DNA from: JAFDZV01 sp966128725
GTDB taxonomy: Bacteria; Bacteroidota; Ignavibacteria; OLB7
Direction of reading: 5' to 3'
DNA: 53,450 bases
Assembly (NCBI GenBank): GCA_966128725.1
Contig: CBHYLN010000015.1
Span: 1-53,450 of the forward strand
Both the position numbers and the translations under genes were made by a program. Within the stretch, counting starts at the first letter, position 1. Each line of letters begins with the position of its first letter. Below are positions 41,701 through 51,203 of this stretch, piece by piece. The notes under the pieces were generated by a model. That model was not told the origin of the DNA and did not search any database. It was given only the letters and a program-made list of their open reading frames with translations.

Positions 41701-44489
41701 GGCGAGGCCGTTGTAAGGTTCTTGAACGTGTTGTACGCGATCGTATCGTTCGTATTGAGCGTGTTCTGGATCAGTATGCAGTAGCTGGCCGAGATCGCCG
41801 TAAGCGGCGTTGCGTTCAACTGCTGGAACCGATTGCGGAACACCTTCACCTGATCATTGGAGGTTGACCAATACAGGCCGTAACCACCACCGTTCGTGTT
41901 GGTTCCCCAGTTGATGAAGTCGTTATCGTCGATACGGTTGGCGATGTTCCGGTACGACGAGGTGCCGGACATGTACAGGTTGTTGAACGCACGGATCACA
42001 CCGGCGGAGTCGCCAAGCGTGTTCGACTGGATCACATTGTACGAGTTGCCAAGCGTTCCGGTCACAACGTTGGCGATATTCAGCACACCCGTCGTGGCGG
42101 TGTTATTCGACATCAGGTTCATCCGCTTCACGGTGTTGTACTGCGCGCCACTGATCATGCGCAGCGCCGGGCCACTGCCGGTGTTGATCACCTTGAATGC
42201 GCGTGGGCTGCCAGCAACCGTGTTGTCGCCGTCGAACGTGATGTAGTCGGCATCAACCAGGTCGATCAGCGGCGATCCGATCATGTTGGTGATCACCGGC
42301 CATGCAAGGCTGTCGGCCTTGAAGGTCACCGGATTCGCGGCGCTGACGCCTGGTGCCGGAACGATTACCAGCGGGAAGGTCTCGGTGGTGGAATCGTACA
42401 CGCCGGTGGCAACCTTGAAGGTTGTTGCCGCCGAAACACCAACCACGTTCAGGTCATTGATAGCCGATGTGAACGAGGTGTAGTTGCGGACGCCGCTGCC
42501 GGACTTGTTGATCGTGTAGATCCCGTTCAACGGATCCTTCACGTTGATCGTGTACCTGATGATGTTGTTGGCCGCGTCCAGATCGCCAACCAACTCGGTT
42601 CCGATCTCCACGGTATACGTGCCCGCGGTAAGCGTCGTGTTGCCCAGCACATTTCCCGTCGTGTTGAACACCACTCGCTGCTGTGTCAGCGCGGTCACCG
42701 AGAAGTTCTGCAGATCGTTGTACACCACCGTGCTGGAGGAGTTCAGGATGCGCGCGCGCACCGGAACCGTCTGTGTGGTGGAACTCAGATTGCTGAAGTA
42801 GCCAATCGGCTGGAACGACGTTCCGGCCTTTACCGTGGCATTGTTCTGCGGCATCAGGAATCGATCGGAGCTGGCGTCAACGGCAAGCGTTGGAAGGAAG
42901 GTACCTTCGTCGGCGCCGATATCCGGCGTGGATGCATTGCGCGTTGCACCGTCGTAGTCGGTTGTGAAGCCGGCCAGGACACCGCCGCGCCCTTCAACCG
43001 GAGTGCGCCGCGTGGTGGAGATATGCAGGTCGCCATTGGGCGGATCAACAAACACCGGATTGCCGCCAACGCTGTTCACATCCTGCCCGGATGTCTGATA
43101 CGCGGCCAGCGTTGAGTACAACGAGAAGTTGTAGTACGCCGAGTAGTAGTTGGCGTCGGTGTTGAGCTGGATCAGATTCCTGTTGGAATTCCAGCCACCG
43201 GTCGGCGAGGCATACACGTACAGACCGTAGCTGGTGCTCGATCCACCGGTCCGCTCGCTGTAATAGATGTTGTTCTGGTGGTTCACCGTACTTGCCACGA
43301 AGCCCGTGGAGGAGTAGGCGTACCGGTAGAACGACATGCATTGCGCGAAGCTCGAGGCAACACCGCCGGAGTACACGCTGTTGTAGTACACGTTGTAGGT
43401 AAGCGTGCTCGAACCGCTGTAGAGGTTGTCGGTAAGATAGATACCGTAGAAGTACGTGTATCCTGGCTCCACGCACGAGATCATGTTGTTCGTGATCTGT
43501 ATGGTGCCGCTCGGGATCGAGTACGTGTACGAGTAGATCGGGTAGACCGACTGGCTGCTTGTGGTTGTGCCGTAGAGCTTGTAGATCTGGTTGCTGTCCA
43601 CGGTGATCGTGTTGCCGCCGTACGAGCTCTGGTACAGATAAATGCCGTAGATGCTCGACGACGTGCCGGCAATCGTCATGTGCACCTTGTTCTTCTGAAT
43701 GGCAACCCCGCTGTTGTAGAGGTCCACCCAGATACCGTATACACGGTAGTTCAGTACGTCGCAGCCGATGACGGCGTTGCCGAGATTGGGATACGTCGAG
43801 TTCTGGCCGTACATGTACACTGCCATGTACGAACGGTTGATGCCTGCCGGGTCGCCGATCGTGCAGTTGCGCACGGTATCGTTGTCGTTGCCGGAGGTTG
43901 TGTTCGATGGGCCGAAGAAGACGGCGCCACCACCGTAGAACGAACTGTAGCTGGAGCCCGATGCCCGCAGGTTGCAGTTCTTGATGGTGTTGTAATCCGA
44001 ATTGTTCATGAAGAAGATCGCCGGGTTGTAGTTAACCTCGGTCTGGATCAACGTCATGTTCTTGGTGGTTCCGCCCACCACGTTGGAGCCATCGATCACA
44101 TAGTACTTGCCACCGTCAAACGTAAAAACGCCGCTCTGATTGGTGGTGCCGGTATTGCCGCTCAGTGTAACCGTTGCCCCGGGCGCGGGCTTGAAGGTCA
44201 CCCTGTTTGTCGCGCTGAGGCCGGCTACGTTGGTCAGCCGCCATCCCCCGGTAGGCGGCGTATAGGTCCCATTCTGAATCTGAAACGTTACCGGGCCGGA
44301 AACACCCGCACCAAGCGCCACTATGGCGGCGTCGATCGACGTGTATGTGCCTGTGGGGCCAACGGTGTACGTGCCGTTGAGCTGGGCAAACGCAGGCAAT
44401 GCCCACACCAGAAGCGCAACAACCATTCCGAGCAGTAACCCGGTTGGCCGCACGCCTCGAACTGCACGGGAACTAGCAGTACGTAGCAT
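38763..44489 (-). CDS. Giant T9SS cargo A: beta-helix plus seven Ig-like modules, type A sorting domain
   Basis: 1908 residues. A signal peptide (cleavage after ALPAFA, residue 35) is followed by a beta-helix-like domain to about 530 (many N-, Y-, S-rich strands; repeats with NTIKNCNLR and QNNI). It ends PDIGADEGTF. A short all-beta domain (to about 655) and a second beta-helix (655-1135) end with PDMGADDGDF. Then seven Ig-like modules of about 96 residues each begin with a (S/T)PNGGE-type motif and contain ITW (starting about 1138, 1233, 1329, 1425, 1521, 1618, 1715). The last 85 residues are a type A T9SS sorting domain (GNFPNPFADRTELRW ... GMYIYEVRI). Likely exported by Sec and T9SS and fixed to or shed from the cell surface. 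Ligand unknown. Start ATG 44489 with AAGGA 11 bases upstream. Confidence 0.93.
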   Translation of the reverse strand: MLRTASSRAVRGVRPTGLLLGMVVALLVWALPAFAQLNGTYTVGPTGTYTSIDAAIVALGAGVSGPVTFQIQNGTYTPPTGGWRLTNVAGLSATNRVTFKPAPGATVTLSGNTGTTNQSGVFTFDGGKYYVIDGSNVVGGTTKNMTLIQTEVNYNPAIFFMNNSDYNTIKNCNLRASGSSYSSFYGGGAVFFGPSNTTSGNDNDTVRNCTIGDPAGINRSYMAVYMYGQNSTYPNLGNAVIGCDVLNYRVYGIWVDLYNSGVAIQKNKVHMTIAGTSSSIYGIYLYQSSYGGNTITVDSNQIYKLYGTTTSSQSVYPIYSYTYSIPSGTIQITNNMISCVEPGYTYFYGIYLTDNLYSGSSTLTYNVYYNSVYSGGVASSFAQCMSFYRYAYSSTGFVASTVNHQNNIYYSERTGGSSTSYGLYVYASPTGGWNSNRNLIQLNTDANYYSAYYNFSLYSTLAAYQTSGQDVNSVGGNPVFVDPPNGDLHISTTRRTPVEGRGGVLAGFTTDYDGATRNASTPDIGADEGTFLPTLAVDASSDRFLMPQNNATVKAGTSFQPIGYFSNLSSTTQTVPVRARILNSSSTVVYNDLQNFSVTALTQQRVVFNTTGNVLGNTTLTAGTYTVEIGTELVGDLDAANNIIRYTINVKDPLNGIYTINKSGSGVRNYTSFTSAINDLNVVGVSAATTFKVATGVYDSTTETFPLVIVPAPGVSAANPVTFKADSLAWPVITNMIGSPLIDLVDADYITFDGDNTVAGSPRAFKVINTGSGPALRMISGAQYNTVKRMNLMSNNTATTGVLNIANVVTGTLGNSYNVIQSNTLGDSAGVIRAFNNLYMSGTSSYRNIANRIDDNDFINWGTNTNGGGYGLYWSTSNDQVKVFRNRFQQLNATPLTAISASYCILIQNTLNTNDTIAYNTFKNLTTASPNATLIGVYVNSMSQSTPLSIHNNFISLNQGSGNLYGIYCTTASPTQLVIDHNTINLRGTNTSGTAYLTACVRMTSTAVLNVRNNVITNERTYPSTITSYAIYRTTSGTLVSQYNNLWANGTGTAYGYNGSATYTTLPTWQAAGYDFASVDGAPPFVDAANGNLHINPQPVYAGEGQGQVLSYPLDIDQQNRDLAAPDMGADDGDFNGGGLRVLSPNGGEIYMPNEVVPVQFNANRIMAVNVQFSNNGGPWTTIATVNPTVKGTNVVNVTMPNITSNNARLRVINQRNQWEMDSSDNSFRLVRKLLLTAPNGGEQLNTGDTTWIRWQRLPGEMMNDYLTFEYSIDNGSTWLPVATLIPGFSDSLRWIVPNTPTSAARLRVMNRDTERFWDTTNGSFEIINVGVTVLGPNGGEHYNLGAPVTVTWTSSNVNSLKLLFSTDNGATWQLIASGISAAAGVYSFTPDPVPTNLALVRLVDEARPWENDESDHPFQINEDASVITVYTPVSGDQFVRGSTTVITWDAPNASLVNIYFQYDGGVWTPIATNVTASEGSRVWTVPQTKTTQGKIRIDAVGGGASGYSGLFSIIDPPPVGSITVLTPNGGESYKIGDTVNITWTSTNVNNVNVLYNDGTTWKTIRSGVPALPASLKWVAPNKAGTNYLIKVEASSNTSVNDISAAPFEVKSAVAASIVVLAPDGGENYAVDSAVTIRWNAVGVTQKVRIEWQHDGGTWDSIATANASDGQYVWTTPNVITKSAYVRVRKPNQPGGEIGDTSNAAFEISPKVLPQLHVTRPDGGEKFKSGTTEAITWDNVPSVPKVDLHYSVDGGNTWVEIASNLDMIPNQYIWTVPAFTSEKANSLVRIRSHSDTTNVFDISGSPFSITQVAGFDAVAGVSGIKLVGNFPNPFADRTELRWLQPMGGDVEVRLYESNGTMVRSYPAGRRDAGEQSFGIRADGLASGMYIYEVRIAESIARGVMMVAR

Positions 44490-45132
44490 AGAGGTCCATC
44501 CTTTCCACTATGTGGGAAAGCAGTGTGTATGTAGATGGACGTTACCGACAGATGGAGGAAGCCGGATACCTGCAGGCGGTTGGGGAACCCACCTCGGTGA
44601 TCAAATGTCGGACGTCGTTTCAAATGACAAAGGAACGTGCCCGCGCCGCGGGATCAGGGGGGTGATCTGAGAATCCGGAACACCAAGCAATACCACATCA
44701 TCATGGTACTACCGGTCGTGCTTACACAGGTGCTTCAGCGTTGAAGCATCGTGCAATGCAATGGTTGTAGACGGATACGAGAGCGTTGGTCAGAAGACCT
44801 GAGGACTTGGGGTGTTGTCCGTATCGATGTAATGCCGGCTGTCACGTCTGTTGCCGACGGTGTATCGGCCCCCGGCTTACATCGAGCAGCAATATTACGA
44901 GTTGAATACATACGAAACAACGGGTTACAACAGGGAATTCACAAGCTCGTTGTGCGGGCGGGTTGTGATGCCCGCTGAAACGCACAGCGCCAGGGCCACA
45001 CTCCGCGCGGAACCCGCCAAGTCCGCGAAAACAATCACTATTGGCATTACCCGCTATGATGGTTTGATTCCCGCCCGACCTGAAATACGACCCGAATCTG
45101 TCGGCCGTGGGGCTCTGCACGGCCAACATCGA
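44490..45132. other. 643-base gene-free spacer between the giant genes
   Basis: No convincing gene on either strand; open frames of 75-119 codons here lack Shine-Dalgarno and family signal. It holds the leader of giant gene A and the GGGGGGTGATCTGAGA element at 44657-44672. A small perfect 7-bp hairpin TGCTTCA/TGAAGCA lies at 44731-44748. No TAnnTTTG promoter pointing to gene A could be found. Confidence 0.5.
44657..44672 (-). promoter_or_regulatory. Shared element GGGGGGTGATYTG, copy upstream of gene A
   Basis: GGGGGGTGATCTGAGA at 44657-44672, 168 bases before ATG 44489. An almost identical stretch lies upstream of gene B (51307-51322). Could be a regulator site, or coincidence. Confidence 0.3.
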
Positions 45133-45165
45133 ACACGCCCTTCCGGATATTCCGGAAGGGCGTGT
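45133..45165 (-). terminator. Terminator of giant gene B
   Basis: Perfect 14-bp stem ACACGCCCTTCCGG / CCGGAAGGGCGTGT with a 5-base loop, 42 bases after the stop at 45207. Very stable, no T run. Confidence 0.75.
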
Positions 45166-45206
45166 TGCGTTCGTCAGATTACCACGAACTTCGCCGATGT
45201 TGTGCC

Positions 45207-48200
45207 TTAACGGGCAACCATCATCACGCCTCGAGCAATGCCCTGGGCCACACGAATTTCGTAGATATACATGCCGCTCGGCAGGTTGTTCGCACGAACG
45301 GCAAACGCCTGTTCGCCCGCTTCCCTGCGACCGGCATCGTAGCTGCGCACCATCGCGCCGCCGGTTTCGTAGAGGCGCACCTCCGCGTTACCGCCAACGG
45401 GCTGTACCCAGCGGATCTCGGTCTGCTCGGCAAACGGATTCGGATAGTTGCCGATGATCTTCATGCCGCTTACGCCGGCAATGGCGCCCACACCGGCAAT
45501 CGGCGGACGCATCACGAACGAGCTGTCGGAGATGTCCTGATTCGACAGATTCGCCACATCGCTGATACGTACCAGACACGAGTTCTGCTCCGACGTGAAA
45601 TCCGGAATAGTCCACTCGTATCGGCCCAACGACATCGCCACGTTATCGGCAATCGGCAGCCAGGAACCCGCACCGATGCGGTACTCGATCTTCAACCCGG
45701 TCACGCCATCGGTGATATCCCAGGTGATCATCTCCTTGGTTCCGGAAATGAAGATCTCGCCGCCATCAGGGCGCGTAATGTGCAACTGCGGCTGCACCTT
45801 CTTGGAAATCTCGAACGCCGTATCGCTACGATCACCGAAGCCTCCGCTGGAAATCCGGACGTAGGCGTTCTGTGTTTCAACGTTCGGCACAGTCCATGAA
45901 TACGAGCCCGAGGCAACATCGTTCACGGTCGCGATGGAAGCCCATGGTCCGTTCAGTCCGTTGGTCGAAACCTCCAACGTGCCCGCGCCGGTAATGTCAG
46001 TGGCAACCCAGCTGATATTCACCGTGGAGCCGATCGTCAGGTTCTCGCCGCCATTCGGGTACAGGATCACCAGACCGGGCTGGGTGGGCTTGTACACCAC
46101 AAACGGAGCACGCGAGGAATCCATCAGGCCGGTTGGGAGCGTCGATTCCACCTTGGCACGGAACGTGGTTCCGGGCTGGTTCGGCGCGGTCCAGTTGTAC
46201 TGACCGATTCCGGGCTGGCCGGTGGCCACCTGCTGCCATCCAGTGCCGTTATCGATGAACACCGACACGGTATTCACGCCGCTGGAGGTCCAGCGGATCG
46301 GAACATTCTGGCCGGTACGATAACGCTCGCCGCCAACCGGAGCAACCAGGCGCAGCGTGGGCGGCGCCGGATCACCGATGGTGAACAATCCGCTTTCTCC
46401 GCTGGCCGGGCCGCCGGCCTCCACGATGCGGATCTTGCCCTGCGTGGTGTTCTGGTTCGGCACCGACCACGTACGGCTTCCCTCGCCCGCGTTCACGTTC
46501 GACATGATGGTTGTCCAGGTCTGCCCACCGTTGGAGCTGTACTGGATGTTGATCAGGTTGACGTTCGGCGCATCCCAGGTGATCAGCGTGGTGGTGTTGC
46601 GCACCAGGTAGTCGCCCGCCGTTGGGGTGTACACCACAACCGCACGCGGCTCGCGGATCTCGAAGGCCGCATCCGACGCATCGTTTACACGCGGACGATC
46701 CACGTCAACAAGGCGAACTCGTGCAAGCTTCGTGGGAAGCGGGGATGGCGAGAACGTATACGTCCCGCTGGCAGCCGGCAAGGCCGGATTGATCGTCTGC
46801 CAGTTGACGCCGTCGGCCGTGTACTCAAGGCTGAGCGTTGCCGCGTTCTGCGCCGTCCAGTTGACGGTCACCGGTGTGCCGATCTCGTACTTCTCACCAC
46901 CGTTCGGCAGCAGAACCTGCACGCTTGGGAACAGGATCGAAACGAACGAATCGGTGGTGTCGCTAAAGCGCGGACGCTCCACGTTGGTAATGCGCACCAG
47001 AGCCGTGGTCGACGGCGTATTCGGGATGGTCCAGGGATAACCCGGGAGATATGCCGGCAGCATCAGGCCGTTCGGCACAATGTCCATCCATGTTGCACCA
47101 CCGTCGGTGGAGTATTCCAGCTTTACCTGGCTGGTATTCACCGAGGTCCAACGAATCGATTCCACATCGCCCACAAACAACTGCGTTCCGCCAACCGGCG
47201 TTGTAAGCACAACGCTTGGCTTGGGCTGGATCGTGAAGTTGGCATCCGAGCCATCGTTGATGCTGGATCCGGCCACCTTGATACGCACCCGCGCCTGCTG
47301 CGTTGGGGCATTCGGCACGATCCAGTTATAAGAATTCGTGGCCGGCAGGTTGCTTGTGTAGATGTTCGTGTCGATCGGTGTCCATGTGGACCCGGCGTTG
47401 GTGGAGTACTCCAACTGCAACCGCATTGCAGGCGGAGCGAACTGCGAGGTCCACTTCAACTGCGTGGTATCGGTTGGCACCAACGACTCGCCGCCGTTCG
47501 GCGAAAGGATGGTGAACACGGGCAGCACCAGCTCGAAGTTTGCATCGGAGGAATCACCCTCCCATGCATTCACCGTGCTCATCACACGCACCCGGGCCGT
47601 GGTGGTCACCTGGTTGGGCGTTGTGATCGAGATGTTATTGCTGCCGGCCACGGCCGTCATGGTTGGGCCGCTGGTCCACGACGCGCCGCTGTTGGTGGAG
47701 AAGTCCACCCGCACCGGGATCGTGCGATTCGCCGTGAAGTTCACATTGAGCTGGTAGTCAACAGCGAACTTCTCGCCGCCGTTCGGCGATATCACGCGAA
47801 GGCCGCCGCCGTTGAAGTTGCCTTCGTCGGCGCCCATGTCGGGATAGGTTGCATCGCGTGCCTGGTTGTCGTAGTCGGTCGTAACACCCAGACCAATCAC
47901 GGCTGTTCCCTCGCCGGCGTACACCGGCTGCGGATTGATATGCAGATCGCCATTAACGGGATCCACAAACGGAGCGGCCGTCCCGAAGCTGGCAAGGTCC
48001 AGGCCGGTGGCGGTCTGGTAATTGCCAAGCGTCAGAAGGCTGCTTGTATAATACGCCGTGTAGAAGTTGCTGGCAGTATTGAACGAGATCACGTTGTTGT
48101 TCGAGGCATAACCCGTCGTGGAGCTGACGTACAGACCATAGTTGCTGGCCGTACCGCCCGTACGTGTGGACATGAAGACATTGTTGCGCACGTTGGTTGT

Positions 48201-51200
48201 GCACGACGATGACTTGTACAACCCGTATACCGCGCGCGTGCCGGTTGAGGCACCGCCCATGTAAATCGAGTTGTTGTAGAAGTTGATCACACCCGAGCTG
48301 GACTGGAAGTAGATACCGTAGTAGGTGTGGTCGCCCGTCTCGGCCAGCGAGATCATGTTATTGCTGATCACCGACGTATTCGTCGACGTCGACACCCAGT
48401 GGTATATGCCGTAGCATGTCCAGTTGGCGGCCGCCGAAGTCAGCTTGTAGATCCGGTTGGCGTTGAAGATGCTGTTGATCGGGTAGCCGGGCGAGTAGTC
48501 GGTGTAGATACCGTACAACGTCGTCACCGTCGACGGCGCCGCGACCGTGTTGTGCATATCGCATCCCTGCACCACGGTGCCAAGCTGTTCGGCATAGGCA
48601 ACAACGCCGTAGCCGTATGTGTTGGCCGAGCCGAAGTTCAGGATGTCGCAGTTCACGATACGGTTGGCCGTGTTCGGCTTGGCGCTGGTACCGTAGACAC
48701 CCACACCGATGTTGTTTCGGTAGATGCCGTTCGGATCGCCAATCGTGCAGTTCAGCACCAGGTTCGAGTCGTTCCCCGTTGCCGCGGTGGGCACACCGAT
48801 GAACACGATGCCGATACCGGTGGAGGAACTGGTCTTGGTGCTGTTCTGGGCGCTGCCCAGCCCCACCCCGTTGCGGATGATGTTCAAGTACGCATCGTTA
48901 CGGAGCCAGAACGTCGGGCTGGTTGTGTTCTCCAACTGGCGAATCGTCCAGTTGCGGCTGTTTCCGCCAAGAACGTTCGAGCCGTCGAACACGTAGTACT
49001 TGGCGCCCTCCAGCATGAAGATCGCGCTGCTGGCCGGGCTGGTGCCCACCAGGATCGGGCTGGCGCCCGCGGCCGGACGGAACGTCACCGAGTTCGTTGC
49101 CGACATGCCCGGCGCCGTGATCAGCGTAATCGGGAAGGTCTCGGTAGTGTTGTCGTACGTGCCGTTGGCAATCTCGAATGTCACCGCGCCCGATACACCG
49201 ATGAACTGAAGGTCGCTGTTGGCGGCGGTAAACGACGTATAGTTCCGAACGCCGGAGCCAAGCTTGTTGATCGTGTACAACCCGCTCAGCGGATCCTTGA
49301 CGTTAACCGTACCGGTGATGACGTCGCTTGTCACGTCCTGATCGCCGGCAAGCTGTGTTGTCAGCTCGATCGTGTACGTACCGGCCGGCAGCGACGTGTT
49401 GCCCAACTGGTTGCCCGTCTGGTTGAACGTAAGCGTGGCCGAGCCACCGCTTCCAAGGCTTGCAATGGTCTGTACATCGCTGTACACCACCACGCTGCTC
49501 GCGTTCAGAATTCGATATCGAACGTTCACGTTCACCTGCGTGTTCGCGCCCGCATTGGAGGCAACCGCCGTGGGGCTGAAAAGCTGGTTGCTCCGCACCG
49601 AGGTTGACGGCAGCGGCAGAACGAACCTGTCGGCCACCATATCATTGTTGAGGAGAGCCAGGAACGTACCCTCATCAGCGCCGATATCCGGGGTTGCGGC
49701 GTTACGTGTGCTACCATCGATATCCAGCGTATTGCCGGCAATCGGGGTCCCACCGGATTCCACCGGCGTGCGCTGCGTTGTGGACACATGCAGATCGCCA
49801 CCGGCAATGTTCAGGAATCGCGGATCGTTCGCACGGCTGTTTGCGTCACGGGTGGTTCCCGTCTGCCATGCTCCCAGCGTGGTATATACTGTTGGCGAGT
49901 AATAGCCGGTCACCGTGCCAACACCGCTGTTGTACAGCACGTTGTAGTTGCTGGTAAACGTACCGGTTGTTGAACCACGGTACACCACATAGCAGATGTT
50001 GGATCCCGTGCTTGGGCGCGTCATGCGCAAGGCGTTGTTGCGCATCGTGACGTTCGAACTCGACGACATGTAGATCGCGGCCGAGGTGCTCGACGTGGCG
50101 ACCAGGCCGTTGATGTCGATCGAGTTATAATCCAGCGTGAAGGTCGTAGTGCTCGACGTGCCAACATAGATACCGTACACCGAGGCGTTCTGATCGCCGT
50201 TCAGGGCAATCATGTTGTTGTGCACGGCGATCGGGCTGGCGCCCACGGTTGTAAAGTACATGCCGTAGGTGGTCGCGGTAGTGTACTGCGACTTCAGATC
50301 CCAGATCCTGTTGTACGCGATGGTATCGTACGACGCCGACGAGTTGGAGTAGTAGATACCGTACAGCGGGAATACGCTGGGCGAATTGGCGATGTTGGTG
50401 ACACGGATACGGTTGTTGGTGATCTTCAACGAGTCGTTGTTCGACGACACGTAGATACCGTAGATGAAGCCACCGGAATATCCGAGGTTGATGATGTCGT
50501 TGTCGTCGATCAGGTTCTTCGTGTTGCGGTTGGTTGAACCGCTCATGTAGATACCCGACGAGGTACGCAACACGGCTGTGGAGTCACCAAGCGTGTTGGA
50601 CTTGATCGTGTTATACGAGTTACCCGCACCCACCGATGTCGAGATGGAAATAAGGCCCGTGGTGGAGCTGGTTGCGTTGCTGATCAAGTTACAGTTACGG
50701 ATGGTGTTGTTCTGCGCGCCATCGATGAACCGGACCACCTGCCCGCTGCTGCGTTGGATGATCTTCATGTCGCGCTTCAACGTTCCGGCACCGCCCCATC
50801 CATCAATGATGAAGTACTTGCAGCCGCTCAGGTTGAAGATCGGCACGGTCAGGGTGCCGTCGAACGTCACGATCGCGTTGGCATCCGGACGGATCGTCAC
50901 GGTGTTGACTGCCGACATTGTTGCGACGTTTGTCAGCACATACCCGGCCGCCGGCGGTGTGTAGGTGCCTGTACGAACCGCGAACGTTACCGGAGCGGAA
51001 ACACCGCGCGCATTGAGATCGGTAATCGCGGCGTCAAGCGTCGCATAGTTCGGAGCGGCTCCGCCAACCGTGTATGTACCAGCCAACGGTTGAGAGAATG
51101 CGGCTCCGGCAATTGAAAGCATGAAGAGCACAGCGAGCGCCACCGAGCGCCTCGCAACGGCCCTTCGTGCGCAATTGCGTACGAGGAGGGACATAGAATG

Positions 51201-51203
51201 CAT
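45207..51203 (-). CDS. Giant T9SS cargo B: beta-helix plus eight Ig-like modules, paralogue of A
   Basis: 1998 residues, same plan as gene A. Signal peptide (AFS-Q near residue 38), first beta-helix domain with LINDN-, IRN- and YNTI-type strands, PDIGADEGTF at about 510, beta domain, second beta-helix opening TINKLGSGVRNYTSF, ending PDMGADEGNF at about 1125. Then eight Ig-like modules starting near 1133, 1229, 1329, 1426, 1519, 1616, 1708 and 1806, one more than A. The type A T9SS domain (GNYPNPFAEQTEIRW ... MYIYEIRV) starts near 1911. The sorting domains of A and B are nearly identical in layout and residues. Start ATG 51203 (MHSMSLL), with AGAGG eight bases upstream; ATG 51194 also possible. 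An adhesin, surface-layer or other surface scaffold is plausible, not proven. Confidence 0.93.
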   Translation of the reverse strand: MHSMSLLVRNCARRAVARRSVALAVLFMLSIAGAAFSQPLAGTYTVGGAAPNYATLDAAITDLNARGVSAPVTFAVRTGTYTPPAAGYVLTNVATMSAVNTVTIRPDANAIVTFDGTLTVPIFNLSGCKYFIIDGWGGAGTLKRDMKIIQRSSGQVVRFIDGAQNNTIRNCNLISNATSSTTGLISISTSVGAGNSYNTIKSNTLGDSTAVLRTSSGIYMSGSTNRNTKNLIDDNDIINLGYSGGFIYGIYVSSNNDSLKITNNRIRVTNIANSPSVFPLYGIYYSNSSASYDTIAYNRIWDLKSQYTTATTYGMYFTTVGASPIAVHNNMIALNGDQNASVYGIYVGTSSTTTFTLDYNSIDINGLVATSSTSAAIYMSSSSNVTMRNNALRMTRPSTGSNICYVVYRGSTTGTFTSNYNVLYNSGVGTVTGYYSPTVYTTLGAWQTGTTRDANSRANDPRFLNIAGGDLHVSTTQRTPVESGGTPIAGNTLDIDGSTRNAATPDIGADEGTFLALLNNDMVADRFVLPLPSTSVRSNQLFSPTAVASNAGANTQVNVNVRYRILNASSVVVYSDVQTIASLGSGGSATLTFNQTGNQLGNTSLPAGTYTIELTTQLAGDQDVTSDVITGTVNVKDPLSGLYTINKLGSGVRNYTSFTAANSDLQFIGVSGAVTFEIANGTYDNTTETFPITLITAPGMSATNSVTFRPAAGASPILVGTSPASSAIFMLEGAKYYVFDGSNVLGGNSRNWTIRQLENTTSPTFWLRNDAYLNIIRNGVGLGSAQNSTKTSSSTGIGIVFIGVPTAATGNDSNLVLNCTIGDPNGIYRNNIGVGVYGTSAKPNTANRIVNCDILNFGSANTYGYGVVAYAEQLGTVVQGCDMHNTVAAPSTVTTLYGIYTDYSPGYPINSIFNANRIYKLTSAAANWTCYGIYHWVSTSTNTSVISNNMISLAETGDHTYYGIYFQSSSGVINFYNNSIYMGGASTGTRAVYGLYKSSSCTTNVRNNVFMSTRTGGTASNYGLYVSSTTGYASNNNVISFNTASNFYTAYYTSSLLTLGNYQTATGLDLASFGTAAPFVDPVNGDLHINPQPVYAGEGTAVIGLGVTTDYDNQARDATYPDMGADEGNFNGGGLRVISPNGGEKFAVDYQLNVNFTANRTIPVRVDFSTNSGASWTSGPTMTAVAGSNNISITTPNQVTTTARVRVMSTVNAWEGDSSDANFELVLPVFTILSPNGGESLVPTDTTQLKWTSQFAPPAMRLQLEYSTNAGSTWTPIDTNIYTSNLPATNSYNWIVPNAPTQQARVRIKVAGSSINDGSDANFTIQPKPSVVLTTPVGGTQLFVGDVESIRWTSVNTSQVKLEYSTDGGATWMDIVPNGLMLPAYLPGYPWTIPNTPSTTALVRITNVERPRFSDTTDSFVSILFPSVQVLLPNGGEKYEIGTPVTVNWTAQNAATLSLEYTADGVNWQTINPALPAASGTYTFSPSPLPTKLARVRLVDVDRPRVNDASDAAFEIREPRAVVVYTPTAGDYLVRNTTTLITWDAPNVNLINIQYSSNGGQTWTTIMSNVNAGEGSRTWSVPNQNTTQGKIRIVEAGGPASGESGLFTIGDPAPPTLRLVAPVGGERYRTGQNVPIRWTSSGVNTVSVFIDNGTGWQQVATGQPGIGQYNWTAPNQPGTTFRAKVESTLPTGLMDSSRAPFVVYKPTQPGLVILYPNGGENLTIGSTVNISWVATDITGAGTLEVSTNGLNGPWASIATVNDVASGSYSWTVPNVETQNAYVRISSGGFGDRSDTAFEISKKVQPQLHITRPDGGEIFISGTKEMITWDITDGVTGLKIEYRIGAGSWLPIADNVAMSLGRYEWTIPDFTSEQNSCLVRISDVANLSNQDISDSSFVMRPPIAGVGAIAGVSGMKIIGNYPNPFAEQTEIRWVQPVGGNAEVRLYETGGAMVRSYDAGRREAGEQAFAVRANNLPSGMYIYEIRVAQGIARGVMMVAR

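Noticed and set aside
44851..45210. Plus-strand frame of 119 codons between the giant genes
   Set aside because: No Shine-Dalgarno, no domain, runs through the terminator hairpin of giant gene B.
38763..51203. Similarity of the giant genes as a possible assembly duplication
   Set aside because: The copies differ in sequence, module number and flanks, so they are real paralogues and not a duplicated contig piece.
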